From the NCBI GenBank assembly GCA_017466825.1, contig JAFTTJ010000006.1, positions 97,368-161,367 on the forward strand: a DNA stretch of 64,000 nucleotides, read 5' to 3'. The notes below the pieces were generated by a model. It worked only from the letters and a program-made list of their open reading frames with translations. It was not told the origin of the DNA and did not search any database. The position numbers and the translations under genes are program-made. Numbering within the stretch: the first letter of the stretch is position 1; every line of letters begins with the position of its first letter. This stretch comes from Clostridia bacterium (lineage in GTDB: Bacteria; Bacillota; Clostridia; Christensenellales; Borkfalkiaceae). Below are positions 48,201-57,554 of this stretch, one piece after another.

Positions 48201-51043
48201 GGACGAGATTCTGTATAATGACTATTGACGGCGTTTCACTCCTTGCGAAAAACGGTGAGATTTACGACAATGGTTTGGGATTAAAGCCTTATATGGTAAT
48301 TGAAGATTTGGCTACGGGAACGTCTTTTGTTTATGATGAAAATACAACCGTAAACGTAGGTTCAATTTTCAGTAGCGAAACTACAAGAGCGGTAGGCTAT
48401 CTTGAAGAAGGGGAACTTAAAAATATAAACGACTTAAATAACGTCGTATTAAATGAAAATAAGACTTACGAACTTGCATACCTTGATTTCTATACCGAGG
48501 CAGGCGCGTCGATTAGAATTAGCGGTTATACTGGCTTAAGATTTAGAGGATTTATTGACAGTCAAATTGACGCTAGTATTCAAGATAATATCAAAGAATA
48601 CGGTATGATACTTGCTCCTACCGATTATATTGAAAACAAGGCGTTTACCTTAGACGATTATCAAGAAGGCTCAATGTATAAGCAACCTGCCCAATATACC
48701 GTGGAAGGTGCAGAGTTAACTCATTTCTACGTTACTATGACACACCTTAAAGCGGCTAATATGGCAAGAGAATTCTCTGCAAGAGTGTACGTAGAAATTT
48801 CTTACGACGACGGTTCGACGGGATTTGTTTATTCAAATTATACCGAAACAGACAATTCAAGAAGCGCTTACGAAGTTGCAAAATCTGCATATAGCGACGA
48901 AGACGAATATGCGGGAATGGACGAAACTACCGTTTCTTCAATTAAGACTTTCCTTCAAAATAATTACTTAAATAAGGCTATCGACGTAAACACGCTTGGC
49001 GTTAAGGCAAACGGCGATACAACTTATACCGTTGATTCAGTTTCTACTACTGAAACGACCATTAGTTTAGTTGTTTCGGGGGCAAGCGGAGTAAGGTGTT
49101 TGGTTTATGACGGAGCGGCTTATTTGGCAAACGGAAGTACGCTTATAATGGAAGATTCGGGCGATAAACTTAACGTTACGTTTACTCTTCCTACTAGAAC
49201 GACTGACGTTCAAGAACAAGCGGTTACTATTATCGAAAACGGCGCAACCGAATATTCAATTTTAGTTCCTACAAATGCAACTCAAAGCGAACTTTTTGCG
49301 GCGCAAGAACTTCAAACTATTATGCTGAACTCTTACGGGGCGGAAATGCCTATCGTAAGTAGTTACGACGGTACGACTACGAAGTATATTTCTTTAGGAA
49401 ATACCGAATTGAGAAAAAAGGCTAATTTAACCCTTTCCGCATATACCGAAAATCAAGGCGGATTTGGCATAAAGTCTTATGGCGAAGGGGTTGCAATATA
49501 TGCTGAAGACGATTATGCGTTATTCTACGGCATGTATAGATTTTTAGAAGAAAATTTCGGATATAAGTATTACGCTTACGATTGTACCGTTATAGATACG
49601 GGCGCAACTCAAACACTTAAAAACTTTGATTATGAAGATTATCCTGACATCAAATACCGTTCACTTTATAGCGAACTTACAAGGGTTGGTTATAGAACAG
49701 GACAAGACGCAGACAACCTTCCTGAAGAGTTAAAGGCAGCATATATCAATATGCACCTTTACAATACGGGTTCTGCTTATCAAATCGTTGACGGTAACGG
49801 ATATTCTTCAGGTAACTATGGTACTAGCGTACCCCCGTTCGCTTATGGGCTTGACGACCAGAGTTTGTTGACTTATTTCTTGCCTTATGATGATAGCTGG
49901 AATTATTACGGTTCGGAAACAACCTACGGCGAATCGCATCCTGAATGGTATAACAAAACGGACGACGGCATACAGATTTGTTTGACGAAAGCGTACAATA
50001 ACGACAACGGTATGTACAATATTATCCGCGACAAGCTGACTTGGCTTATTAAGAATAGACCTAATAAAACTTTCTTTGAAATCGGTATCGGCGACAATAG
50101 AGCGATATGTCAGTGTTCCGATTGTCAGTCCGCTTATAATACCTATGGCGAAAGCGGTGTATACCTTCGCTTAGTAAACAAACTTGCAAACGACGTAAAG
50201 GTTTGGCAGGCAAATAATTGCCCTAGAAGAGAAATCTATTTGATGGCTTATGCTTACTTGGAATTCATTGAACCCCCCAAGGGCGGTGTGGTTGCAGCGG
50301 ACAACGTAATCGTTCGTATCGCTCCTATCGAATTGGATTATTCGAAAGCAATTACGGCAAGCAACAACTATTATGATGATAGTTGGCTGAATAGAATTAC
50401 TTGGACAACGATCTTTGAAGGTTGGTCAAAAGCGGCTGTAAACCTTGCTATTTGGGATTATCGCGCAGACTTCCGTCATTATTTGCAACCGTTGCCTTTA
50501 CAGAAATCTACCGAAGCGAATATTGAATACTACAAAGCTCTTGGCGTAAAAGAAATTTATTCCCAAGGTATTGCAGGAAGAGAAAAAATTGACATTTATC
50601 CCTTCGCTGAAATGGACGACTGGATTCGATGCAGAATGTACTGGGATACGACGCTTTCTTACAACGATTTGAGAACAGAGTTTTTAAACGCTTATTACGG
50701 CGCTGCGGCTCCATACGTTTTACAATATATTCAAAATATTGAAAGTGCTTTTGGTTCTACGGAATTTGAATTAGGCGAAGACTTAACCGTTAGTCAGTTA
50801 AAGAGCAGATATTCTAGTTCTTGGGTAAGTCAAACAAAAACGATTTTTGACAACGCTTATTCGGCTGTTTCTGGAAATGCGGAAATTACTAGGCGTTTAG
50901 ATTATTTATCAATGTTCTACAGATACTTACAAATAAAGTGTAGTTATACGGGCGCAGATAAGGCAACTTTCAAAACTATGTGTTCTAATCTTGGTATTTG
51001 GAAGGTTGAAATTAATCTTACGGTAGAAGATTTTACTGCTTAA
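45221..51043 (+). CDS. 1940-residue secreted protein with repeated beta modules and DUF4838-like C-terminal region
   Basis: ATG 45221 or 45224 follows AAGGAG. A signal peptide (ILIIFSIMLCFCVAMGG) covers residues about 8-30. Residues about 50-650 hold two beta-sandwich-like modules almost duplicated in the gene at 51327. A third module (about 737-1016) follows, then a domain with SGYTGLRFRGFI (about 1020-1330). Residues about 1332-1470 resemble the N-terminal domain of GH67-type enzymes (YTENQGGFGIKSYGEG, YALFYGMYRFLEENFG). Residues about 1473-1840 match DUF4838 in style (FFEIGIGDNRAICQCSDC, YLMAYAYLEFIEPP, IAPIELDYS, LAIWDYRADFRHYLQP). A glycoside-acting enzyme is likely but not proven. No anchor is seen. 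Confidence 0.85.
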   Translation: MMKNFKKNILIIFSIMLCFCVAMGGLNLDLGKSVNAQNGSVEILTGGIDSTQNLFETATISDTNYIINQWNGNGDSLVTVGDYIATKANGSHVTVGGISQMPITTTDTSKALSYSGARLTMDGTTTLDMGVVDLTDSRAEDVNPVIGFVPSLNFLGPKTADEVTNPYLGIYYTFRSTVNPEKYFSIAMKESVTYKYASLGIGYNGTWTHYGQGFPNVAGASYWNIDDSDRTGYSSFRFDGSMITTTSGQCSTATNRVWIADNVAADGGEAEYNYNYPVKIYYDYETSCFYQQAIRYDRRNEFGDKGVRVTADDGSHRYLLFNAAQGNMGKGYSTANKNSNGWEGFTEEEAKSVAVSVHVDWNPAYTGSHDILITDFAGEKVSTANADDLKANKGTAGLMKEFTSKNGIASLADGYKVNLSDNDIFTKLVSFEVYPEQVGKAKATNNSGLFEVGFTLSDGTNNLKINLKDFNEGDNYRNCYTVSVNGEERWAQNQEMTFTTGDYGFPSPYGFDKYVRYPATILLDQYGVDDDAGVDETVQWYSSDVIRTDTNYTPMASYSIYYNAADNCLYVDAGSWVAARYTNHEREDGVVVKRWKIADLGSTYGGQRTAFAGFGDKDLSFSMATTLVNGFDSVKIRVLEVDGQKLGTDQNGKTFAKFDTELSEFESGIVGKTYTFATPVAVSSLGNYTLTLTTPSGGTVDVENDKFIPEEIGEYLVTYDVNGQKFISSLSIYQSIINENSIVGNFTKVGDYIDYIKDISYGEFTADNFSGGGLMVTTRNKLPEYVNVTDTDNATNPWLIDYDSRIPLGVELNNAINLADNTEETTLVELAFPAPDGTKNYKFHQNKAYKVIIADAENSDRYIAVYFWNAWYSGGDGSTSKMSMRVGAIASWETQSGEHSGLIGYDDGTTFTLVDKEQGDGVLLEDVTFAGDSNDTVRVSFDYETGKLYANGELIRSFKDVSANGTKFFEGFTDGKAKLSVSVQRSNKYSTDEWTRFCIMTIDGVSLLAKNGEIYDNGLGLKPYMVIEDLATGTSFVYDENTTVNVGSIFSSETTRAVGYLEEGELKNINDLNNVVLNENKTYELAYLDFYTEAGASIRISGYTGLRFRGFIDSQIDASIQDNIKEYGMILAPTDYIENKAFTLDDYQEGSMYKQPAQYTVEGAELTHFYVTMTHLKAANMAREFSARVYVEISYDDGSTGFVYSNYTETDNSRSAYEVAKSAYSDEDEYAGMDETTVSSIKTFLQNNYLNKAIDVNTLGVKANGDTTYTVDSVSTTETTISLVVSGASGVRCLVYDGAAYLANGSTLIMEDSGDKLNVTFTLPTRTTDVQEQAVTIIENGATEYSILVPTNATQSELFAAQELQTIMLNSYGAEMPIVSSYDGTTTKYISLGNTELRKKANLTLSAYTENQGGFGIKSYGEGVAIYAEDDYALFYGMYRFLEENFGYKYYAYDCTVIDTGATQTLKNFDYEDYPDIKYRSLYSELTRVGYRTGQDADNLPEELKAAYINMHLYNTGSAYQIVDGNGYSSGNYGTSVPPFAYGLDDQSLLTYFLPYDDSWNYYGSETTYGESHPEWYNKTDDGIQICLTKAYNNDNGMYNIIRDKLTWLIKNRPNKTFFEIGIGDNRAICQCSDCQSAYNTYGESGVYLRLVNKLANDVKVWQANNCPRREIYLMAYAYLEFIEPPKGGVVAADNVIVRIAPIELDYSKAITASNNYYDDSWLNRITWTTIFEGWSKAAVNLAIWDYRADFRHYLQPLPLQKSTEANIEYYKALGVKEIYSQGIAGREKIDIYPFAEMDDWIRCRMYWDTTLSYNDLRTEFLNAYYGAAAPYVLQYIQNIESAFGSTEFELGEDLTVSQLKSRYSSSWVSQTKTIFDNAYSAVSGNAEITRRLDYLSMFYRYLQIKCSYTGADKATFKTMCSNLGIWKVEINLTVEDFTA

Positions 51044-51118
51044 AAAAGAAGGCTATGTCCCAACTCGCGACTGATATTCGAAAGATTATTTGCGTCGCAA
51101 TACTAGTCTTTTTATGGC

Positions 51119-51162
51119 TTTTTACAATTCCGATTACCAGCAAGGTAATTCCCTTGTAAAAA
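51119..51162 (+). other. Structured leader hairpin in the gap before the second giant gene
   Basis: Outer arms TTTTTACAA (51119-51127) and TTGTAAAAA (51154-51162) enclose ATTACC/GGTAAT (51133-51138 with 51144-51149). The gap 51044-51326 has no gene. It may be a weak terminator or RNA processing site. Confidence 0.45.
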
Positions 51163-51265
51163 TCTCATAAAAATCCGTCTTGCTTGCAACTAACCCTTCT
51201 CATAAAAATCAGTCGTATGTTGTGACAAAGCCAAAAAGAAAAAGTAAAAATTTTAATGGATTGAT

Positions 51266-51299
51266 CGGTGTTGTTGCCGCAAAATAGGTAACAACACCG
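51266..51299 (+). other. Hairpin directly upstream of the second giant gene
   Basis: CGGTGTTGTTGCC pairs with GGTAACAACACCG (one mismatch), 27 bases before the ATG at 51327. It could act as a 5' stabiliser or as a terminator lacking a clear T-run. Confidence 0.5.
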
Positions 51300-51326
51300 C
51301 AAAATAATATAATAAGGAGAAAGAAA

Positions 51327-54300
51327 ATGTTGAAAAAAACACGTTCATCTTTAGTTGCGCTTTTATTAAGCGTGATGATGGTATTAAGCGTAGCGTCGTT
51401 TAATATCAATGCAAAAGCGGACACTACCGCTACGGATGCGTTTACAGGTGGAATTGCTCAAACTGGCAATTTGTTTGAGATTGCAACTGTTTCAGACGCA
51501 AACTACATTATTAACAAATGGGACGGCAATGGCGACAGTTTAGTTACCGTAGGCGATTATATCGCAACCGCGGCAAACGGTTCGCACGTCACGGTAGGCG
51601 GTATCAGCCAAATGCCCATCACGACGACCGATGCGAGCAAGGCTCTTTCCTACTCGGGCGCAAAACTTACGCTTGAAGAAACGACCACTCTCGAGATGGG
51701 CGTGGTTGACTTGACGGATAGCAGAGCGGAAGACGTAAGCCCCGTTATCGGTTTCGTACCTAGTTTGAACTTCTTAGGACCTAAAACTGCAGACGAAGTG
51801 ACGAATCCATATCTTGGCATATATTATACTTTCAGATCTACCGTAAACCCTGAAAAATATTTCAGCATTGCGATGAAGGAAAGTAAGACCTATAAGTACG
51901 CTTCTTTGGGTGTTGGCTACAACGGCGCTTGGACGCACTACGGTCAAGGTTTACCTAACGATCCCGGCGCATATTGGAATATCGACGATAGCGATAGAAT
52001 CGGTTATTATTCGTTCAGGTTTGATGGTTCGATGATTACCAACACATCGGGACAATGCTCTGGGGCTACGAAGAGAGTTTGGATTGCAGACAACGTTGCG
52101 GCAGATGGTGGTGAAGCGGAATACAATTACAATTATCCTGTTAAAATTTATTACGATTATGAAACTTCTTGTTTCTATCAACAAGCAGTAGAATACACCA
52201 GACGTGATAAGTTTGGCGATAAAGGCATGCGCGTTACGGCGGAAGACGGAAGCCATCGTTATTTGCTTTTCAATGCTGCTGAAGGTAGTATGGGTAAAGG
52301 CTATAGCACAGCCAATAAAAACTCGAACGGTTGGGAAGGCTTTACCGAAGAAGAAGCAAAGAGCGTAGCCGTTTCTATGCACGTTGACTGGAACCCTGAA
52401 TATACTGGTAGCCACGATATTCTTATTACGGATTTTGCTGGCGAAAAAGTAAGCACGGCAAATGCAGATACCTTGAAGGCGAATAAGGGTTCTGCTGGTT
52501 TGTTGAGAGAATTTACCTCTCAAGACGGAACGTTGACCTTGGGCGATAACTATAACGTTATGCTTTCAGATAACGATATCTTTACAAAACTCGTGTCTTT
52601 TGAAGTATATCCCGAACAAATGGGTAAATCTAAAACCGTAAACAAATCGGGACTTTATAGCGTATCTTTCCAACTTTCTGACGGTACGGATACCCTTAAC
52701 TTGAACTTGACCAATTTTGAAGAATTGGGTGCGGAAGAGACGATTGTAGATTACAGAAACTGCTATACCGTTTCGGTAAACGGTGAAGAAAGATGGGCGC
52801 AAAACCAAACTATGGCGTTCACGACGGGCGACTTCGGTTTCCCTTCTCCTTATGGGTTTGATAAATACGTAAGATATCCTGCATCCATCTTGTTAGATCA
52901 GTATGGTGTAGATAATGACCCTGGGGTAGATGAAACGGTTCAATGGTATTCGAGTGACGTTATCAGAACGGACACGGACTATACGCCGATGGCAAGTTAC
53001 TCTATCTATTATAATGCTGCGGACAACTGCTTGTACGTTGACGTAGGTTCGTGGGTTGCTGAAAGATACACCAACCACGAAAGAGCAGACGGCGTTACGG
53101 TTAAGCGTTGGAAAATTGCAGACCTTGGTAGCACTTACAACGGACAAAGAGAAGCGTTTGAAGGCTTTGGCGACAATCTTTTGAGTTTCTCTATGAGCAC
53201 GACGTTGATGGACGGCTTTGATTCTGTTAAGATTAGAGTTTTAGAAGTTGACGGACAAAAACTTGGTACGGATAAAGACGGAAAAGTTGCAATAAGCACG
53301 GGCGAATCTGCTAAAGCATTTGCTCCTGTAGATGACGTAATTTTGGCAGGTAAAAACGTAAGCGTTCCTAGTCCGTATAGACATAACGTTCTTGTAGGAA
53401 AAGTAGATTTAGGCGCAGAAGATTTCACGGCTAAAATCACTACTCCCGACGGACAAATTTGTGACGCGGTAGACGGCAAGTTCGATTTTGTTCAAATTGG
53501 AGAATACAAAGTAGAATATTTTGTTGATGGAGCAAGTATAGGTGAAACAATCCTTACCCCTGCTGCAATGGTTGACGGCGAATTAGTTGCTTTAACTTCG
53601 TTTACCGTTAAAGAAGGTCTTTCAAAAGGCGACGTATTAACTTTTGCCGATTTAAGCGTAACTGCAAGCGACACCCTTTCGTTAGAAGGCGCAACCATCG
53701 TTTTAAGCAAAGGTGGCGAAGTTGTTTTAACTAGCGAAAACGTAGATTCTTCTTGGACTACGGATGCTTTAGTAAATGGCACTTATGAAATTACTATTAC
53801 GACAGATGAGTTTACTGTAACAAAAGCGTTTGAAGTTAAAACTAGCATCAAACCGTCTGCACCAGTTGAAAACGGTAGTGTAAAAGTAAGCGGCATGGAC
53901 GGAGAAGCTATCTTGCTTGAAGGAAGTAATACTATTCAAATTATTGCAAATGAAGGTTACGTTCTTGATACGTTTACTATCGGTGGTGAAGACGTAACGG
54001 CAGAAGTTGTAAATGGATACTACACTTACGATGCGCAAGACGTTTCGGAGCACGTATATTATACCGTTACTTTCAAAAAATTGACTTATACGATAACCTT
54101 TATGGCTGCTGAAACTGTTATTGGTACGGTTGAAGGCGTTGAAGCAGGTACTTTATTTAAGGATATAGACGCACCTGATATTCCAGCAAAAGAAGGATAT
54201 ATAAGTCAAGGTTGGTCAATAGACGGCGATAGCGCAATTACGGGTGACGTTACTGCTTACGCAGTTTACGGATTAAAGCCTTACGTTATTACTTTCGATA

Positions 54301-54794
54301 CTGCAGGCGGTACTCCTATTGACGCTAAAGAATACACCGAAGGCGAAGTAGTAACCGCATTTACCGAAACTACTACTAAAGAAGGATATGACTTTGACGG
54401 TTGGTATTTAGGCGAAGAAAAATTCGTATTTGGCAATGCTTTAACCGAAGATATCACTTTAACTGCAAAGTGGATTGCTAAAAAGTTTACTGTAACTATT
54501 GTAAACGGTCTTTTTGCCGATACTACTATTGAAGTTGAATATGACAAAGCAGTTGATACAAGTTCAATTTCTAAAGACGGTTATACCTTTGGCGGATTAT
54601 TCACCGATAAAGAATGCACTAAAAAATATAACGGTGAAAAAATAACCGGTGCGACTACTTTATACGCATCTTGGACTAAAATCGAAGAAAAGAAGGGCGG
54701 TTGTATGGGTTCAGTTTCCGCAACTTCCATTTTTGCAGGTCTTGCTATTTTAATGGCTGGTACTATCATTAGAAGAAAAAACGATAACAAATAA
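51327..54794 (+). CDS. 1155-residue surface protein, paralogue of the 1940-residue protein, with InlB-type repeats and C-terminal anchor
   Basis: The signal peptide (LVALLLSVMMVLSVASF) ends near residue 32; AAGGAGAAAG precedes the ATG. Residues about 35-650 are near-identical modules to those in the 45221 gene and diverge right after the shared KLGTD. Ig-like beta domains follow, then three Listeria-Bacteroides-type repeats (residues about 915-1120) with EGYDFDGWYLGE, ITLTAKW and TLYASW. The end reads KKGGCMGSVSATS, a hydrophobic span and RRKNDNK: the same non-LPXTG tripartite anchor as the 10301 protein. It is probably a glycan-binding or adhesion protein. Confidence 0.85.
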   Translation: MLKKTRSSLVALLLSVMMVLSVASFNINAKADTTATDAFTGGIAQTGNLFEIATVSDANYIINKWDGNGDSLVTVGDYIATAANGSHVTVGGISQMPITTTDASKALSYSGAKLTLEETTTLEMGVVDLTDSRAEDVSPVIGFVPSLNFLGPKTADEVTNPYLGIYYTFRSTVNPEKYFSIAMKESKTYKYASLGVGYNGAWTHYGQGLPNDPGAYWNIDDSDRIGYYSFRFDGSMITNTSGQCSGATKRVWIADNVAADGGEAEYNYNYPVKIYYDYETSCFYQQAVEYTRRDKFGDKGMRVTAEDGSHRYLLFNAAEGSMGKGYSTANKNSNGWEGFTEEEAKSVAVSMHVDWNPEYTGSHDILITDFAGEKVSTANADTLKANKGSAGLLREFTSQDGTLTLGDNYNVMLSDNDIFTKLVSFEVYPEQMGKSKTVNKSGLYSVSFQLSDGTDTLNLNLTNFEELGAEETIVDYRNCYTVSVNGEERWAQNQTMAFTTGDFGFPSPYGFDKYVRYPASILLDQYGVDNDPGVDETVQWYSSDVIRTDTDYTPMASYSIYYNAADNCLYVDVGSWVAERYTNHERADGVTVKRWKIADLGSTYNGQREAFEGFGDNLLSFSMSTTLMDGFDSVKIRVLEVDGQKLGTDKDGKVAISTGESAKAFAPVDDVILAGKNVSVPSPYRHNVLVGKVDLGAEDFTAKITTPDGQICDAVDGKFDFVQIGEYKVEYFVDGASIGETILTPAAMVDGELVALTSFTVKEGLSKGDVLTFADLSVTASDTLSLEGATIVLSKGGEVVLTSENVDSSWTTDALVNGTYEITITTDEFTVTKAFEVKTSIKPSAPVENGSVKVSGMDGEAILLEGSNTIQIIANEGYVLDTFTIGGEDVTAEVVNGYYTYDAQDVSEHVYYTVTFKKLTYTITFMAAETVIGTVEGVEAGTLFKDIDAPDIPAKEGYISQGWSIDGDSAITGDVTAYAVYGLKPYVITFDTAGGTPIDAKEYTEGEVVTAFTETTTKEGYDFDGWYLGEEKFVFGNALTEDITLTAKWIAKKFTVTIVNGLFADTTIEVEYDKAVDTSSISKDGYTFGGLFTDKECTKKYNGEKITGATTLYASWTKIEEKKGGCMGSVSATSIFAGLAILMAGTIIRRKNDNK

Positions 54795-54800
54795 GGTATT

Positions 54801-57554
54801 ATGAAAAATAACATTTTCAAAACTATGAGCGGAAAATTGTCGGCAATACTAATGGCTATATGCTGTTTGTTTGCAACCTTTGGCGTCGGCAATTTTTCCG
54901 CCAAAGCACAATCTGAATATCCCATCTCCGTCGTAAATTACGACGGAGTGGATTATGCGGGCGTTAGGATAGACAAAAACAACGTTGATACTTTTAGAGA
55001 ATCGGTTGATTTGTCGTCTTGTGATTTAGATACGCCTATTTTTCAATTCGTCATCACCCCGTCTGAAAGGGGCGATGGTAAGAAATATACTCCAGATTTT
55101 GAAAAACTGACGTTTATTTTGTCAGATCCAAGTAATAAGGCGCTATCTGTAAGTTTCGCTCCAAGAACAGCAGACGCACCAAAGTGGAATTATATATGTG
55201 CGTATGTCGGTGGCGAAAATCAAACGTTACTAGGCGAACATCACAACAACTTAAAGTATGAAATTGATCCGGAAGAACCGGAATGTGTTTTATCCGATAC
55301 TTATGCCTCTATCTCTCCATATACTTTCGATGGTTATGGGGCTGACTTCTCATACTTTAATTTTTATGACAAAAATGGGAACCAAGCAGTTGCCGGAAAG
55401 CACGGGGTTATAAGTATATATTATGACAGAGAAGAGAACGCCATTTACGCAGATCAAGGTTGGAAGTGGGTTGATGATGACGAATCTAAGCCACATACTT
55501 TGGTTGATAAATATAAATTTGCTCCAAACGGAGAAAGAAGGTGGAGAATTCGCGATTTAGACAAGGAAGACTACAAAAAAGGTGGAAACGTTGTTTCTAC
55601 CGTATGGAACGGATTTTCTGATTTGAGCGATTTATCCTTAAAGGTTACTTTTGACCAAAAGAAAAATCAAGATTATTCAATTCTATTGGTTTCGCTTGGC
55701 GGTAAAACGTTGACGGGCAACTATTTCGTCGAACATAAAAACAAGGGCGTTATAGGTAGAGAATTGTCCGTTCCTCAGCCTATGTATTTTTCAAATACAC
55801 AGTCTTACGATTTTAAGGCGTTAGGCGGTTTATACACAGTTAAGGATCCCGATGGTAATTTAATTATAGAAAAAACCACGTATTCATCTACTGCTAAATT
55901 TGTGCCGACAAAAGCAGGTGTATATACGGTAGAATATTTTGCATTAGACCCAAACGAAAACGTAGAAAAGGCTCATTCTTTGAGTATTACGGTTTTGCAA
56001 GAAGGTGGTTCTACGCTTTCTTTAAACGGGGTAGAGCGTAATTATCTTTTATATGATGAAATAGACGCAGGTTTCGTTTTAAGTAGTACGATTCAAACCG
56101 AACTTCCCGAAGTTTTCGTTACGATAAAAAGAAACGGTAGCGTTTTAGTTCCTAAAACAACTTGTCCGACAGATTTCTCGTATCGTTTTGAACAAGAAGG
56201 TCAGTTCACCTTCGAGTATGAAGTTACCGACTATCTAGGACAAGTAGTAACCAAATCTTTTTCGTGCAGTGTAAATAACGTAAGTTTAAGGTCTGGTGAA
56301 GGAATTTCTGCATCTGTTTTATATACGGCAATAAACGAATTCAAAATGCCGACGGCAAACGACTATTCGCTTATTAACGCCGTGAGCGGAACGAAAATCA
56401 ATCCTACGAAAGTTGATATAAAAGTAAGCCTAAACGGTGGGGAATGGAAACCTTTGTCTGCAAACTTGTTCTTAAGCGAAGGGGTATACGATATTTTATA
56501 CGAATATCACTACGGTTCAAACGTCATTACAACACAGAGAAAGATTGCGATTTATAACGATCTTCCTACCGTTAGCGTTGAAAAAGCCCCAACAAACACG
56601 GTTTTATTTGAAAATCAAACTTTTGATAGTGATTCTATTAGAGTAAAGGCGCTAACAGGTAAGGCTGTTGTATTTCCATACGGATATTTCAAGAGTAGTG
56701 AAACTTTTAACGTGGAAAAGTTTAGCGGGGATACCGTGGAAGACGTAACTTCGCAGTTTAAATCTGGAGCATATTCAGTAACTTTTAATGAAGAAGGGGA
56801 ATACTGCATTTCTGCGGTGATTGACGTAGACGGTATATATAAAATTCGTAAAAATATTTTTATCGAAGTAAAAGACACTTGGATAGATATTAAAACCCCA
56901 TCTTCGCAAATAGTAGACGTGGGAACAGAGATTGCGATACAAACCCCTAATGCAAAAGATTTTTACGGCAATGAAATTTCAAGTGGAAACTATAAAGTTA
57001 CGCTTGACGAAAATGAAATTGCCGTTACAAACGGAAAATTTACTCCTGTTGATATAGGCGAGTATAAAATAGTTTATACCGTTTCAGACCAAACGGGTAG
57101 TAAATCTTGTGAATTTATTTATTACGCAGTAGATAGAATTGCTCCGACAATTACTACGACTAAAGAAATTAAATCTTCTTCACAAGGTGAAAAAGTTACT
57201 CTTGCAACCGTGCAAGTTTCGGATAATTCTAAACTAAATACGGGATATTCAATTTTGGTAACTTATAACGAACAAGTTGTTTCTGTTGTTGGCAATGAGT
57301 TCATTGCAGAAAATGAAGGTATTTATAAGGTTACGATTATAGCAGAAGACGCTTCCGGAAACGTGTCAGAGTACGTTTATAATATTGAAATAGGACCTAA
57401 AAACTACACGTGGATAATAATAGCGTCTATCTGTGGAGTAATCGTTTTAGCAGGCGGTGTTTTGTTTTTTATTATTATGTTAAAAAAGAACAATGCTCGC
57501 AAAAAAAGTAAAGAAGAAAAGGAGATTGAACAAAATGAAAAAAAGGATGATTAG
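54801..57554 (+). CDS. 917-residue membrane-anchored surface protein with Ig-like domains
   Basis: A signal peptide (ILMAICCLFATFGVG) ends near residue 35. Residues about 40-320 form a beta module related in layout to those of 45221 and 51327 (HGVISIYYDREENAIYADQGWKW, RRWRIRDLD, VWNGFSDLSDLSLKVTF). Several Ig-like repeats follow (PTKAGVYTVEYFALDP, EEGEYCISAVIDVDG, ENEGIYKVTIIAEDASGN). The C-terminus has a membrane span (WIIIASICGVIVLAGGVLFF) and a highly charged tail. It lies seven bases after the paralogue and overlaps the binding-protein gene, linking the surface proteins to transport. Confidence 0.82.
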   Translation: MKNNIFKTMSGKLSAILMAICCLFATFGVGNFSAKAQSEYPISVVNYDGVDYAGVRIDKNNVDTFRESVDLSSCDLDTPIFQFVITPSERGDGKKYTPDFEKLTFILSDPSNKALSVSFAPRTADAPKWNYICAYVGGENQTLLGEHHNNLKYEIDPEEPECVLSDTYASISPYTFDGYGADFSYFNFYDKNGNQAVAGKHGVISIYYDREENAIYADQGWKWVDDDESKPHTLVDKYKFAPNGERRWRIRDLDKEDYKKGGNVVSTVWNGFSDLSDLSLKVTFDQKKNQDYSILLVSLGGKTLTGNYFVEHKNKGVIGRELSVPQPMYFSNTQSYDFKALGGLYTVKDPDGNLIIEKTTYSSTAKFVPTKAGVYTVEYFALDPNENVEKAHSLSITVLQEGGSTLSLNGVERNYLLYDEIDAGFVLSSTIQTELPEVFVTIKRNGSVLVPKTTCPTDFSYRFEQEGQFTFEYEVTDYLGQVVTKSFSCSVNNVSLRSGEGISASVLYTAINEFKMPTANDYSLINAVSGTKINPTKVDIKVSLNGGEWKPLSANLFLSEGVYDILYEYHYGSNVITTQRKIAIYNDLPTVSVEKAPTNTVLFENQTFDSDSIRVKALTGKAVVFPYGYFKSSETFNVEKFSGDTVEDVTSQFKSGAYSVTFNEEGEYCISAVIDVDGIYKIRKNIFIEVKDTWIDIKTPSSQIVDVGTEIAIQTPNAKDFYGNEISSGNYKVTLDENEIAVTNGKFTPVDIGEYKIVYTVSDQTGSKSCEFIYYAVDRIAPTITTTKEIKSSSQGEKVTLATVQVSDNSKLNTGYSILVTYNEQVVSVVGNEFIAENEGIYKVTIIAEDASGNVSEYVYNIEIGPKNYTWIIIASICGVIVLAGGVLFFIIMLKKNNARKKSKEEKEIEQNEKKDD

